Shown: one piece after another, positions 43,094 to 51,659 of the stretch
How the letters are laid out: the number at the start of each line of letters is the position of its first letter
Position numbering within the stretch: the first letter of the stretch is position 1
Assembly: GCF_003344625.1 (NCBI RefSeq)
Contig: NZ_QPKJ02000001.1
Location: 868,001 to 932,000, forward strand
Source: Solirubrobacter deserti
Lineage (GTDB): Bacteria > Actinomycetota > Thermoleophilia > Solirubrobacterales > Solirubrobacteraceae
Reading direction: 5' to 3'
Length of the DNA stretch: 64,000 bases
Position numbers and translations under genes: made by a program
Notes under the pieces: model-generated
What the model saw: the letters and a program-made list of their open reading frames with translations, nothing else
Told to the model about the DNA's origin: nothing
Databases searched by the model: none

Positions 43094-43823
43094 GCTCGGC
43101 CGCGGCGGGCCGCGCGTGCCCGTCGTCGGCATGGGCACGTGGCAGACGCTCGACGTCTCCGGCACACGGGACGAGGTCGTGCACACGGCGCTCGACAGCG
43201 GCGCCACCTTCCTCGACACCTCGCCGATGTACGGCGAAGCCCAGCGCGTGCTCGCGCACGGGCTCGAAGGGCGCCGCGACGAGGCGTTCGTCGCCGACAA
43301 GCTGTGGACGCCCGACGAAGGCAAGGCCGAGCGCCAGGCCCGCCGCTCGCTCGACCTCTACGGGCGCGTCGATCTCTTCCAGATCCACAACCTGGTCGCC
43401 TGGCGCGCCCGCTTGGACCTGCTCGAGCGCCTCCAGCACCGCGGCCTGGTGGGCGTGATCGGCGCGACGCACTACTCACCGTCCGCGTTCGACGAGCTCG
43501 AGACCGTGATGAAGACGGGCCGGATCGGCGCGATCCAGATTCCGTACAACCCGCTCGAGCGCGAGGTCGAGCAGCGGATCCTGCCGCTCGCGGAGGAGCT
43601 CGGTCTCGGCGTGGTGGTCATGCGCCCGCTCGGCGCGGGCCGCCTGACCGCGCGCGTCCCCGCCGAGGAGCTCCTCAAGTGGGTGCTCAGCGACCCGCGC
43701 GTGACCGTCGCGATCCCCGCCTCGTCCAAGCCCGAGCGGGTCCGGAGCAACGCCGCGGCGGGCGACGGCCCGTGGCTGAACCCCGACGAGCGCGAGCGCA
43801 TCGCCCGCCAGGCGACCGGGTAA
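43080..43823 (+). CDS. Aldo/keto reductase
   Basis: The 247-residue TIM-barrel enzyme has the AKR tetrad Asp46 and Tyr51 (FLDTSPMYG), Lys74 (ADKLW) and His103 (FQIHNL). The C-terminal NADPH-site segment VTVAIPASSKPERVRSNAAA is present. It is shorter than typical 280-330-residue AKRs. It should reduce aldehydes or ketones with NADPH; the substrate is unknown. Its start overlaps the small acidic gene. Confidence 0.87.
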   Translation: METRELGRGGPRVPVVGMGTWQTLDVSGTRDEVVHTALDSGATFLDTSPMYGEAQRVLAHGLEGRRDEAFVADKLWTPDEGKAERQARRSLDLYGRVDLFQIHNLVAWRARLDLLERLQHRGLVGVIGATHYSPSAFDELETVMKTGRIGAIQIPYNPLEREVEQRILPLAEELGLGVVVMRPLGAGRLTARVPAEELLKWVLSDPRVTVAIPASSKPERVRSNAAAGDGPWLNPDERERIARQATG

Positions 43824-43832
43824 CCGGATCCC

Positions 43833-44045
43833 GTGACCGCGCTTCTCGTCGGCGTCGCCGCGCTCGTCCTGGCCTTGGTCGGGCTGACGTTCCCGGGCGT
43901 GATCGCCGGCGCCGGCGCCGCCATGCTCGCCGGCCGCGCCTGGTCGGAGGCGAACCGCGACGTGCTGCTCGTCGCTCTCGGGTGCGGCGGCGCGGCCCTC
44001 GCGATCGGCTTCATCGCGCTGGTCGAAGTCGCGTACGCGGGTTAG
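43833..44045 (+). CDS. Small two-helix membrane protein
   Basis: The 70-residue protein has two hydrophobic helices (about 3-32 and 43-68) separated by a short polar loop, GRAWSEANRD. The GTG start lies nine bases after the reductase stop. The stop overlaps the convergent doubled LuxR regulator gene by four bases. No family is recognised. Confidence 0.55.
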   Translation: MTALLVGVAALVLALVGLTFPGVIAGAGAAMLAGRAWSEANRDVLLVALGCGGAALAIGFIALVEVAYAG

Positions 44046-45100
44046 GCCGCGAGCAGGCCGAGCTCGTCCGCCCGTGCAACCGCCTCCGCGCGGTTGCGCA
44101 CGCCGAGCTTGCGGAAGATCGAGGAGGCGTGCTGCTTGACCGTGTTCGGCGACAGCCCGAGGTCTCGCGCGATCACCGGGTTGGTCGCGCCCGCGGCGAA
44201 CGCGAACAGCACGTCCCGCTCGCGCGGGGAGACGCCGGCGCTCGGCTCGGTGCCGACGGGCTGGGCGATGGTGCCGTCGTCGCGCAGCGCGAGCGTCGGG
44301 ACGCCGGGGAGGGCGAGCTCGGGCGCGCCGGCCAGGATCAGCTCTGGTGTCAGGCGCGCGGCCATGGCACGCGTGTCCTCGAGCGTGCGCGCGCCCGCGC
44401 AGGCCGCCACCCACGGGCGGCCGTGCAGCCACAGCAGGATGCCGGCGCGGCGCACGTCCACCGGGTCGGCGACGAGCACCCGCAGCGGCTCGGCGGGCTC
44501 GGCGAACGGCTCGTGCGCTTCCGCGACGATCCCGAGGCGGCGTGCGGCGTGGACCGCTCCGGCGCGGTTGCGCGCGCCGAGCTTGTCGTAGATGCCGAGC
44601 ATGTGGTGCTTGACCGTGCCCGGCGCGAGGAACATGTGCGCGCCGATCTCCGCGTTCGTGAGCCCTGCGCCGACCTGGCGCAGGATCTCGCGCTCGCGCG
44701 GCGTGAAGCGCACCGCGTCGTGCGGGGCGGGCGCCGGCTCCGGGGTGCCGCCGCGGGCGAGCTCCCGCACGGCGTTCAGGATGTCCCGCGCCGGAGCCTC
44801 GCGCGCGATCACGCCGTGCGCGCCCGCCGCGCGAGCGGTGCGCAGCGGCACGTCGTCCCACCGCGACGCCAGCAGCGCGGTCCGCGCGCCGGTCGCCGCG
44901 ATCCGCTCGCACAGCGGCAGGCCCAGCCCGACGTCCACGAGCGCGAGGTCGTAGCCGGCCACGGGCTCGTCGCGCAGCGCACACCGTTCCACCCAGGGCA
45001 CGCGCGTCAGCAGCCAGCGCAGACCGTTGCCCAGCACCTCATTCGAGTCGACCACCAGCACGCGCACGTGGCGCGCTCTGGTGCCTTCCGCGACCAACAT
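44042..45100 (-). CDS. Tandem REC-LuxR-REC-LuxR regulator
   Basis: The 352-residue protein consists of two copies of a receiver-like domain plus LuxR helix-turn-helix. HTH 1 (about 130-195) reads FTPREREILRQVGAGLTNAEIGAHMFLAPGTVKHH; HTH 2 (about 285-350) reads VSPRERDVLFAFAAGATNPVIARDLGLSPNTVKQH. The first receiver keeps an Asp in LALVDVGLG but has Arg-Glu where the conserved Lys is expected. The second lacks a phosphoacceptor (LILAGAPE). It may bind paired sites as a built-in dimer, without normal phosphorylation. It lies 57 bases after the ACT gene on the same strand. Confidence 0.8.
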   Translation of the reverse strand: MLVAEGTRARHVRVLVVDSNEVLGNGLRWLLTRVPWVERCALRDEPVAGYDLALVDVGLGLPLCERIAATGARTALLASRWDDVPLRTARAAGAHGVIAREAPARDILNAVRELARGGTPEPAPAPHDAVRFTPREREILRQVGAGLTNAEIGAHMFLAPGTVKHHMLGIYDKLGARNRAGAVHAARRLGIVAEAHEPFAEPAEPLRVLVADPVDVRRAGILLWLHGRPWVAACAGARTLEDTRAMAARLTPELILAGAPELALPGVPTLALRDDGTIAQPVGTEPSAGVSPRERDVLFAFAAGATNPVIARDLGLSPNTVKQHASSIFRKLGVRNRAEAVARADELGLLAA

Positions 45101-45157
45101 CTCCAGATTCGTAGCCCTTCAGCACGCCGGACGCCAATCAGCGGGCGCGGATTCTTC

Positions 45158-45403
45158 TCAACGGCTGCTCACACCGAGCACGTCGATCGCCCCCTCCAGA
45201 CGCCCCCGGAGCAGCTGCAGATGGCGTTCGTCGGCGCTCACGGCGAGCTCGATCCGGTCGTGCGCGTACGTCATGGCCAGGACGCGCGCGCCGCGGCGCT
45301 GGCAGATTCCGAGCACGCGCAGCAGAACTCCGGGGCGGTCGAGGACCTGCACGGACAGCCGCGTGACGGAGGAGGGGGCGACGCCGGGGGGAAGGAGCAG
45401 CAT
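45158..45403 (-). CDS. Small ACT-domain protein, IlvM/IlvN-like
   Basis: The 81-residue protein is one ACT domain: RLSVQVLDRPGVLLRVLGICQRRGARVLAMTYAHDRIELAVSAD. It resembles the short regulatory subunits of acetolactate synthase. Its leader contains an isoleucine-rich leader peptide and a terminator, which strongly supports a link to branched-chain amino acids. The catalytic ilvB gene is not in the window. ATG 45403 follows AAAGG; a longer frame to 45451 lies in the leader and was not used. Confidence 0.75.
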   Translation of the reverse strand: MLLLPPGVAPSSVTRLSVQVLDRPGVLLRVLGICQRRGARVLAMTYAHDRIELAVSADERHLQLLRGRLEGAIDVLGVSSR

Positions 45404-45479
45404 GGGAGACCTTTCTCGTCCCCGAAGAGAAGCTGCCCGCGCGCGCACCACCCGCCGACGTTCCCCCAGGAACGACAGA

Positions 45480-45504
45480 GGCCCGCGGTGGAGTTCCGCG
45501 GGCC
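45480..45504 (-). terminator. Attenuator terminator hairpin before the ACT gene
   Basis: GGCCCGCGG and CCGCGGGCC form a perfect nine-bp stem around a seven-base loop, directly after the leader-peptide stop, followed on the minus strand by TCTGTCGTTCC. A small second hairpin, GTTCC-CCCA-GGAAC, lies at 45460-45473. Confidence 0.75.
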
Positions 45505-45572
45505 TAGCGAATGATGATGGCGATGGAGCAGGCGAAGCCGTTCGACACGAGATCTGTGGCGAACGGCTCCAT
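45504..45572 (-). CDS. Isoleucine-rich ilv-type leader peptide (22 aa)
   Basis: The frame runs from ATG at 45572 to TAG at 45506-45504. The 22-residue peptide begins MEPFATDLV and ends SIAIIIR, with four Ile codons (ATC, ATC, ATC, ATT) among the last six residues and also Leu and Val codons. Slow decoding at low charged tRNA-Ile would stall the ribosome next to the terminator. AGCCGTTCG (45568-45560) pairs with CGAACGGCT (45544-45536), a likely pause hairpin. Confidence 0.75.
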   Translation of the reverse strand: MEPFATDLVSNGFACSIAIIIR

Positions 45573-45580
45573 TGCGTCTG

Positions 45581-45609
45581 ACTCTACACGGTCAGCTTGA
45601 AGCGGCCAA
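45581..45609 (-). promoter_or_regulatory. Promoter of the ilv-type leader inside the chemoreceptor 3' end
   Basis: On the minus strand TTGGCC (45609-45604) and TAGAGT (45586-45581) are 17 bases apart. The leader-peptide ATG is eight bases further, so this leader also seems to be translated from the 5' end of its RNA. The promoter overlaps the last codons of the chemoreceptor gene. Confidence 0.5.
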
Positions 45610-47434
45610 CCAGGCCGTTGAGCGTCTCGGCCGTGGACGCGAGCGTCTGGGCCGAAGCGGCGATCTCCTGCGTGGAGGCGCTCGTCTGCTGCGTGGACGC
45701 CGACACCTGCTCGGCCGAAGCCGACGACTGCTCGGCGACCGCGGCCACCTCGGCGATGTCCGTCGCGGCGCGCTGCGCCTCGGCGGAGATCTGGTGGACG
45801 GCCGTGGCGATCTCGCCGACGCGGCTCGTGACGTCCTCGACGGCCGTGCCGATCGCCTCGAACGCCTCGCGGGTCTGCTCGACCGTGGCGACGCCGTCGG
45901 CCGTGCGGCGGCCGCCCTCGGCGACGACGCCCACGACGTTCTGCGTCTCGGCCTGGATCTCGCCGATCAGGCTCGAGATCTGGCCCGCGGCGGCCTGGGA
46001 CTCCTCGGCCAGCTTGCGGACCTCCTCGGCCACGACGGCGAAGCCCTTGCCCTGCTCGCCGGCGCGGGCGGCCTCGATCGCGGCGTTGAGCGCCAGCAGG
46101 TTGGTCTGCTCGGCCAGGCCGGTGATCGTGGTCACGATTCCGCCGATCTGGGCGGACTTGCTGGCCAGGTCCTCCATCGCGGTGCCGACGTTGGCCGACG
46201 ACTCCGCGACCTGACGGATCGCGTCCGTGGCCTGCGCGGCCGCGGTGACGCCCTGCTCGGCGACGCTGCGGGCCTCCTTGGCCGCCTCGGCCGTGACCGT
46301 CGCGCTCTCGGCGCTGACGGTGGCGGCGCGCGCGGCCTCCTGGACGGCCTCACGGGTGGACTCGACCATGCGCACCTGGCGCTCGGCGCCCTGCGCGACG
46401 TCGGTGACGGCGGACGCGATCTCGCCCACGGCGCGACCGGCCTCGTCGGACGTGGCAGCCATCTCCTGGGAGGCGGATGCGACCGTGCCGGCGCCCGCGG
46501 CGACCTCGCTGATGACGCCGCTGAGCTGCGCGCGCATGGCCTCGTAGCCGCGGACGGAGTGCTGCGCCTTGCCCAGCATCGTGTTGAAGGTGCTGGAGAG
46601 GCGGCCGAGCTCGTCGGTCGACTTGACCTCGATCGGGGTCGTCACGGGGGTGACGCCGAAGGTCAGGTCGCCCTCGGCCATGCGGTCCATCGCGGTCGCG
46701 AGGTCGTTGAGGCAGTGGTTGTCGAGGCTCGTCATGCGGTCGTTGAGGTCACGGACCGGGCGCACGACGGAGCGCGTGACCCAGACGGCGAGCCCGATGG
46801 CGGCGAGGATGGCGAGGATGGCGACGATCAGCATCAGGCGCGAGCCGCTCGCGTGCTCGTGGTGCGCGTCCTTGATACCGGCGGCGGCGAACTCGGTGGT
46901 GGCGGCTTCGAGCTTCGCGCCGATCTTCTCCATCTCGGTGTCGAGCACGAGCAACTGCCCCTCGAACAGGGTGCGCGACGCGCTGCGGTCCTCCGCGTTG
47001 CGCACCGTCTCGGCGCGCGAGGCCTCGAGCGTCTGCTTCTGGATGTCGAGGACCTTGGCGCGGATGTCGGCCCAGGCGCTGAACTCCTGCTCGGCGGACG
47101 TGCCCTTGAAGAGCTGGTCGAGCCTGGCGCCGTCAGCCTTGCTGCGGGCCCAGTTGCCCTCGATTTCTTTCAGGTGCGCGTCCTGCTTGGCCAGGCTGCC
47201 GTCGTCGACGTAAAGATGCTGGCCGATGAGTGCGATGTTGTCCTTGGCGCGTTCCTGCATGAGGCCGAGCAGTTGCGCGGAGACGAGCTGGCGCTCGCCG
47301 AGGTTGTCCGTGTCCTCACGGAGGCCCGAGAGGGCATGCATGCCCGTGAAGGCGACAATCGCCAACGCCAGGCAAAGAACGCCGAACGCGCCACCCAGGC
47401 GCGCGGCGATTGGCAGATTGCGGATCGGTTTCAT
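45584..47434 (-). CDS. Methyl-accepting chemotaxis protein
   Basis: The 616-residue receptor has a first membrane helix (about 11-32), a 4HB-type sensor of about 160 residues, a second helix (about 203-224), a HAMP domain and a cytoplasmic signalling coiled coil with the tip [19 protein letters not shown]. The signalling half is closely similar to that of the receptor at 16554-18371, but the sensor halves differ, so each should respond to a different signal. ATG 47434 starts a basic MKPIRNLP segment. It is divergent from the monooxygenase gene. Confidence 0.9.
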   Translation of the reverse strand: MKPIRNLPIAARLGGAFGVLCLALAIVAFTGMHALSGLREDTDNLGERQLVSAQLLGLMQERAKDNIALIGQHLYVDDGSLAKQDAHLKEIEGNWARSKADGARLDQLFKGTSAEQEFSAWADIRAKVLDIQKQTLEASRAETVRNAEDRSASRTLFEGQLLVLDTEMEKIGAKLEAATTEFAAAGIKDAHHEHASGSRLMLIVAILAILAAIGLAVWVTRSVVRPVRDLNDRMTSLDNHCLNDLATAMDRMAEGDLTFGVTPVTTPIEVKSTDELGRLSSTFNTMLGKAQHSVRGYEAMRAQLSGVISEVAAGAGTVASASQEMAATSDEAGRAVGEIASAVTDVAQGAERQVRMVESTREAVQEAARAATVSAESATVTAEAAKEARSVAEQGVTAAAQATDAIRQVAESSANVGTAMEDLASKSAQIGGIVTTITGLAEQTNLLALNAAIEAARAGEQGKGFAVVAEEVRKLAEESQAAAGQISSLIGEIQAETQNVVGVVAEGGRRTADGVATVEQTREAFEAIGTAVEDVTSRVGEIATAVHQISAEAQRAATDIAEVAAVAEQSSASAEQVSASTQQTSASTQEIAASAQTLASTAETLNGLVGRFKLTV

Positions 47435-47449
47435 ATGCGAGAGGTCGGC

Positions 47450-47466
47450 ATGAGAACTTCTCTCAT
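47450..47466. promoter_or_regulatory. Inverted repeat between chemoreceptor and monooxygenase genes
   Basis: ATGAGA and TCTCAT form a perfect six-base inverted repeat around ACTTC in the 48-base divergent gap. This is the size of a TetR/MarR-type half-site pair, but no matching regulator is adjacent. Confidence 0.3.
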
Positions 47467-47482
47467 AAAGGCGACGTGAGCT

Positions 47483-48622
47483 TTGCCGCCCCGATCGACA
47501 ACTTTCAAGCGGACGGGTGTGGTAGGGGCAGGCACGGCCGGACTTGCTACGGCGATCCTGCTCGCGCGCGCGGGCGCTCACGTGGAGGTGCTCGAGCGGG
47601 CGCCCGAGCCCGGTCCGGTGGGCGCCGGCCTGCTGCTGCAGCCGACGGGCATGGGCGTGCTGGCGCGGCTGGGGGTGCTTGAGCGGGTCGAGGCGGGCGC
47701 CGCGCGCATCGACCGGATCGTCGGGACCACGGTGCGCGGCCGGCGGTTCATGGACATGGCGTACCGCGGTGAACACGGCCTCGGCGTGCACCGCGGGGCG
47801 CTGTTCTCCGCGCTGTGCGACGCCGCCGTCGACGCGGGCGTGCGGGTGATCGCGGGCGCGGAGATCGTCGACTACCGGCCGGAGGGTGTGCTCACCGACG
47901 CGCGCGGGCGCACGCACGGGCCGTACGACCTCGTCGTGGGCGCGGACGGCGCGCGCTCGACGATGCGGCGCTTCCTGGACGTGCGCGCGCGGGTCTACGA
48001 GCACCGCTGGGGAGCGCTGTGGGGCGTCTTCGACGATCCGGGCGGCGTGTTCGGGACCGAGCTGGACCAGTACTTCGACGGGGCCTCGCGGATGGCGGGC
48101 TTCCTGCCGACCGGCAGCGGCGCGGTGTCGCTGTTCTGGTCGGTCCGGCTGGACCGGGTGGCGCAGGTGCGCGCCGCCGGGATGGACGCGTTCCGGCGTG
48201 AGCTCGTCGCGCTCGCGCCCGTGGCCGAGACGCTCGACCTGGGCTCGATGGACACGCTGCTGGAGGCCTCCTACCGGCAGATCTCGCTGCCGCGCTGGCA
48301 TGCGGGCCGGCTGGTGGTGCTGGGCGACGCCGCGCACGCGCTCTCACCGCAGCTCGGGCAGGGCGCGAACCTCGCGCTGATGGACGCGGCGGCGCTGGCC
48401 GACGCGGACTCGTTGGCCGCGTTCGAGGCGTCGCGGCGGGCGCAGGCGCGCTTCTACGCCTTCGGGGCGCGCTCGCTCAACACCGTCTTCCAGAGCGACT
48501 GCAACGCGATGGCACTTCCGCGCGATCTGCTGTTCCCGGTGTTCGCGCGGATGTTCCCGGGCCGAGCGCTCGCCGTGCTGTCAGGGCGCGCGACTGGTCC
48601 TTTCAGTTCAATCGGCGCTTGA
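47483..48622 (+). CDS. FAD-dependent monooxygenase (PHBH/UbiH-like)
   Basis: The 379-residue protein has the FAD motif [28 protein letters not shown], the DG motif [13 protein letters not shown] and the GD motif [25 protein letters not shown]. It should hydroxylate an aromatic or polyketide-like substrate with NAD(P)H. TTG 47483 is about ten bases after AAAGG; a GTG at 47477 is better placed but is in a different frame that leaves the gene. The 3' end overlaps the next gene by 20 bases. Confidence 0.83.
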   Translation: MPPRSTTFKRTGVVGAGTAGLATAILLARAGAHVEVLERAPEPGPVGAGLLLQPTGMGVLARLGVLERVEAGAARIDRIVGTTVRGRRFMDMAYRGEHGLGVHRGALFSALCDAAVDAGVRVIAGAEIVDYRPEGVLTDARGRTHGPYDLVVGADGARSTMRRFLDVRARVYEHRWGALWGVFDDPGGVFGTELDQYFDGASRMAGFLPTGSGAVSLFWSVRLDRVAQVRAAGMDAFRRELVALAPVAETLDLGSMDTLLEASYRQISLPRWHAGRLVVLGDAAHALSPQLGQGANLALMDAAALADADSLAAFEASRRAQARFYAFGARSLNTVFQSDCNAMALPRDLLFPVFARMFPGRALAVLSGRATGPFSSIGA

Positions 48623-50006
48623 CATAAAGACCTACGGCGTGACGGGGTCCGAGCACGGCCTGCCAGGTAAGGGCGTCCGTGGTGCCGGTCACCGGCAGGC
48701 CGCGGGCAGCCTGGAACTCGCGCAGGCCCGCGTCGGTCGCGGCGTCGAACGTGCCCGTGCGCGCCACGGACGGCACCGCCGACGCGAGGCGCTGCTGCAG
48801 CCACAGCACCTGGTCGCCGCTGTTGCCGCGCGCGAGCGCGGGCCAGCCCGGGTCCGGCGGTGGCAGCGGCGGGGACGCGACCGCGGCGGCGAGCGCCGCC
48901 CAGCCGGGCTCGCTCGTCGCCTGCCAGGACCACCAGGACACGCCGGCGCTTCCGTAGGCCGCCCACAGGGAGCGGAACTGCGCGATCTCGGCCGGCGGGG
49001 CGTTGTCGTAGGTCTGGCCGATCGGCGCGATCGGGACGCCGTACACGCGGTTCTGGGCGAGGGTACGGCCCGACACGGCCTCGACGGTGTTGCCGATGTC
49101 CTTCCAGTAGACCTGCGGCAGGTTCGCGTTCGCGCCGCCCGGGCCGAGGAAGACGGAGTAGGGCAGGCTGTCGTGGTAGTCGACGTACGGGAAGCTCGTG
49201 AACCCGATCGGGTACGCCGGGCCGACGGCCGCCCGCAGCGCGCCCATGTACTCGCGCGCGGCGTCGTACTTGCCCTTGTACTCGCTCTCGGCGTCGATCA
49301 CGAGGCAGTCGGCGCCGTCCGCGACCGCGTCCGCGCCCAGCGCGGCCTCGCCCGCCGGATCGTTGCCGTACACGTACTGCCACGCGCAGACGCGCAGCCC
49401 CTGGGCCTTGAGCGCCGCGACCGACTCGGCGGAGAACTGGCCCCAGCGGCTGCTCGCGCCGTCCGAGCTCTTGACGAACACGGTCGAGATGCCGGACGCG
49501 CGCGCCCGGGCGCCGATCGCGGCCGCGTCGCCGCCCTCGGAGCTCGGCAGCTGCCAGATCCACATGCCGTTGCCGCGGAACACGTCGGGCAGCGCACCGG
49601 GTTGCTGCGGCGCCGGGCCGCCGACCCGCGGCGGTGCGGTGACCGTGATGCGGATCGCGTTCGAGCGCCGGCCGGCGCGGTCGGAGACCGTCACCTGCAC
49701 CGTGCCCGCACGCGTGCCCGGCGGCACGCGGGCGACGTACCCGACGCGGCTGCGGTCGAGCTTGGTCGCGAGCGCGCCGCGCGTCCACCGGAACGACACG
49801 CGCATGCCCTTGTAGACGCGCCGGCCACTGAGCTGCAGCTGGCGGCCGACGGTCACCTTGACACCGGACTTGCAGGTCGCCGACGCGGCCGGCACGCAGC
49901 GGATGCGGGTCAGCTCAGGCGCGCGTTTGCGCGCTGCGTCGGCGCTTGCGGGGGCCAGCAGCCCGGCGCTGCAGGCCGCCAGCGCGATCACGGAACACCG
50001 TCGCAT
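48603..50006 (-). CDS. Secreted glycosidase-like TIM-barrel protein with PG-binding domain
   Basis: The 467-residue product has a signal peptide (RRCSVIALAACSAGLLAPASA), an Ig-like domain (about 35-130) and a TIM-barrel-like domain (about 145-385). The barrel shows GMWIWQLPSSEGGD, VFVKSSDG, CLVIDAESEYKGK and WWSWQ, where the Asp/Glu pair could be catalytic. A PG_binding_1 domain closes the protein (LARGNSGDQVLWLQQRL ... GTFDAATDAGLREFQAARGL). It probably acts on the cell wall or its polysaccharides. It is divergent from the LCP gene. Confidence 0.78.
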   Translation of the reverse strand: MRRCSVIALAACSAGLLAPASADAARKRAPELTRIRCVPAASATCKSGVKVTVGRQLQLSGRRVYKGMRVSFRWTRGALATKLDRSRVGYVARVPPGTRAGTVQVTVSDRAGRRSNAIRITVTAPPRVGGPAPQQPGALPDVFRGNGMWIWQLPSSEGGDAAAIGARARASGISTVFVKSSDGASSRWGQFSAESVAALKAQGLRVCAWQYVYGNDPAGEAALGADAVADGADCLVIDAESEYKGKYDAAREYMGALRAAVGPAYPIGFTSFPYVDYHDSLPYSVFLGPGGANANLPQVYWKDIGNTVEAVSGRTLAQNRVYGVPIAPIGQTYDNAPPAEIAQFRSLWAAYGSAGVSWWSWQATSEPGWAALAAAVASPPLPPPDPGWPALARGNSGDQVLWLQQRLASAVPSVARTGTFDAATDAGLREFQAARGLPVTGTTDALTWQAVLGPRHAVGLYVKRRLN

Positions 50007-50068
50007 CACCGGCAGCAAACGCACATCCACGGTAGAAGTTCCGGTCCGGCCATTACGCTTTCCGACCA

Positions 50069-51622
50069 ATGCGCCGGAGGTACACCAACCAGGAGCGCCC
50101 TCCGCGCGTGGGGGCACGGGTCCTGGCGAAGGCCCTCGTGGGCGTGCTGCTGATCTTCATCTCGACCGGCGCGGGCGTGGCCATCGCGGGCTATCTGATG
50201 ATCGCGCCGCCGATCCCCGACGACCCGGCGAAGCGCCAGGCGCCGATCCCGGACCTCCCCGAGGAGGTCATCGTGCCGGTCGAGCCCGGTGGCCCGCGCA
50301 CGATCCTCGTGCTGGGCTCGGACCGGCGCGCGAAGACCTCCCGGGACGCCCAGCTCGGCCAGCGCGAGAAGCCGCACTCGGACACGATCGTGCTCGTCCG
50401 CCTGGACCCGAAGCGCCACCGCGTCGCCGTGCTCAGCCTCCCGCGCGACCTCGCGGTGACGATCCCGGGCTTCGCCGACAACACGAAGATCAACCAGGCC
50501 TACGACGAGGGCGGCGCCCGCTTGACGCTGGACACCGTCAAGCACTTCTTCGAGAGCGCCGTCGGCCGAACGTTCAACGTCAACGGCGTCATCGACGTCA
50601 ACTTCGACGGCTTCCAGCGCGCGGTCAACCACGTCGGCGGCATCTACGTCGACGTCGACCGCGAGTACTACAACCCCGAGGGCACGGGCTTCGCGTCGAT
50701 CGACATCGACCCCGGCTACCAGCGGCTCGTCGGCTCGGACGCGCTGGACTACGTCCGCTTCCGGCACACCGACTCCGACCTGTTCCGCGGCGCGCGCCAG
50801 CAGGACTTCCTGCGCCAGGCGACGACCCAGCGCAGCGTCCGCGAGCTCAAGAGCGTCGGCGAGGCGAGCGAGCTGCTCGGGATCCTGCAGGAGTACTTCC
50901 GCTTCGACAAGAAGTTCCTCGGCCGCCGGAACCTCGCGGGTCTGCTCAAGACCGCGGTGCACCTCGCGATGAACGACACCGTCGTCAACCAGATCTCGTT
51001 GACCGGCATCACCGAGTCCGAGGACCCGGTGGCCGACACGCGCCTGTACATCAGCAACGAGAACATCCAGAAGGCCTACGACGCGTTCATGACCGGCGAC
51101 GGCGCGCAGAACCCGGAGCGCAGCACGCAGCCGGTCCGCACGCCCAAGCGCAAGAAGGGCAACGCGTCCACGGTCAGCGGCATGGTCGACGCGCGCCGCC
51201 TCGGCGAGGACATGGCCGTGCTGGCCGAGCCGCGCCTGAAGCGGCTCCCGTTCTACTTCCCGGGCAAGATCACCAGCCGCACCCGCTACACCAACGACAC
51301 GCCGCGCATCTACTCGCTACGCGACGAGGACGGCCGGCTGCACCGCGCGTACCGGATGGTCGGGGCGATCGGCGAGTCGGGCGAGTACTGGGGCGTCCAG
51401 GGCCTGACGTGGCGCAACCCGCCGATCCTCGAGAACCCGGACCGCATCCGCAAGACCGCCAGCGGACGCGAGCTGATGCTGTTCTACGACGGCAAGAAGA
51501 TCCGCATGGTCGGCTGGCGCACGCCCCGCGCCGCGTACTGGATCTCGAACACGATCGGGCGCAAGATCTCCAACGCGCGCATGATCGAGATCGCGTCCTC
51601 GCTCCGTCGTCTCAAGCAGTAG
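50069..51622 (+). CDS. LytR-CpsA-Psr (LCP) family wall glycopolymer ligase
   Basis: The 517-residue protein has a basic N-terminus, one membrane helix (about 22-45) and an extracytoplasmic LCP domain (about 75-270). Typical motifs are ILVLGSDRR, HSDTIVLVRLDPKRHRVAVLSLPRDLAV, NTKINQAYDEGG and LDYVRFRHTDSDLFRGARQQDFL, including the Arg and Asp residues that bind the polyprenyl pyrophosphate. It should attach glycopolymers to peptidoglycan. A C-terminal domain of about 200 residues is less typical. Confidence 0.88.
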   Translation: MRRRYTNQERPPRVGARVLAKALVGVLLIFISTGAGVAIAGYLMIAPPIPDDPAKRQAPIPDLPEEVIVPVEPGGPRTILVLGSDRRAKTSRDAQLGQREKPHSDTIVLVRLDPKRHRVAVLSLPRDLAVTIPGFADNTKINQAYDEGGARLTLDTVKHFFESAVGRTFNVNGVIDVNFDGFQRAVNHVGGIYVDVDREYYNPEGTGFASIDIDPGYQRLVGSDALDYVRFRHTDSDLFRGARQQDFLRQATTQRSVRELKSVGEASELLGILQEYFRFDKKFLGRRNLAGLLKTAVHLAMNDTVVNQISLTGITESEDPVADTRLYISNENIQKAYDAFMTGDGAQNPERSTQPVRTPKRKKGNASTVSGMVDARRLGEDMAVLAEPRLKRLPFYFPGKITSRTRYTNDTPRIYSLRDEDGRLHRAYRMVGAIGESGEYWGVQGLTWRNPPILENPDRIRKTASGRELMLFYDGKKIRMVGWRTPRAAYWISNTIGRKISNARMIEIASSLRRLKQ

Positions 51623-51659
51623 CGCGACTTCCCGGTCCGGTTGGGGTTGGGTGCCCTTG

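Noticed and set aside
47477..47560. GTG 47477 with AAAGGCGAC as start of the monooxygenase
   Set aside because: The codon is out of frame with the FAD motif; using it would need a frameshift, so TTG 47483 was kept.
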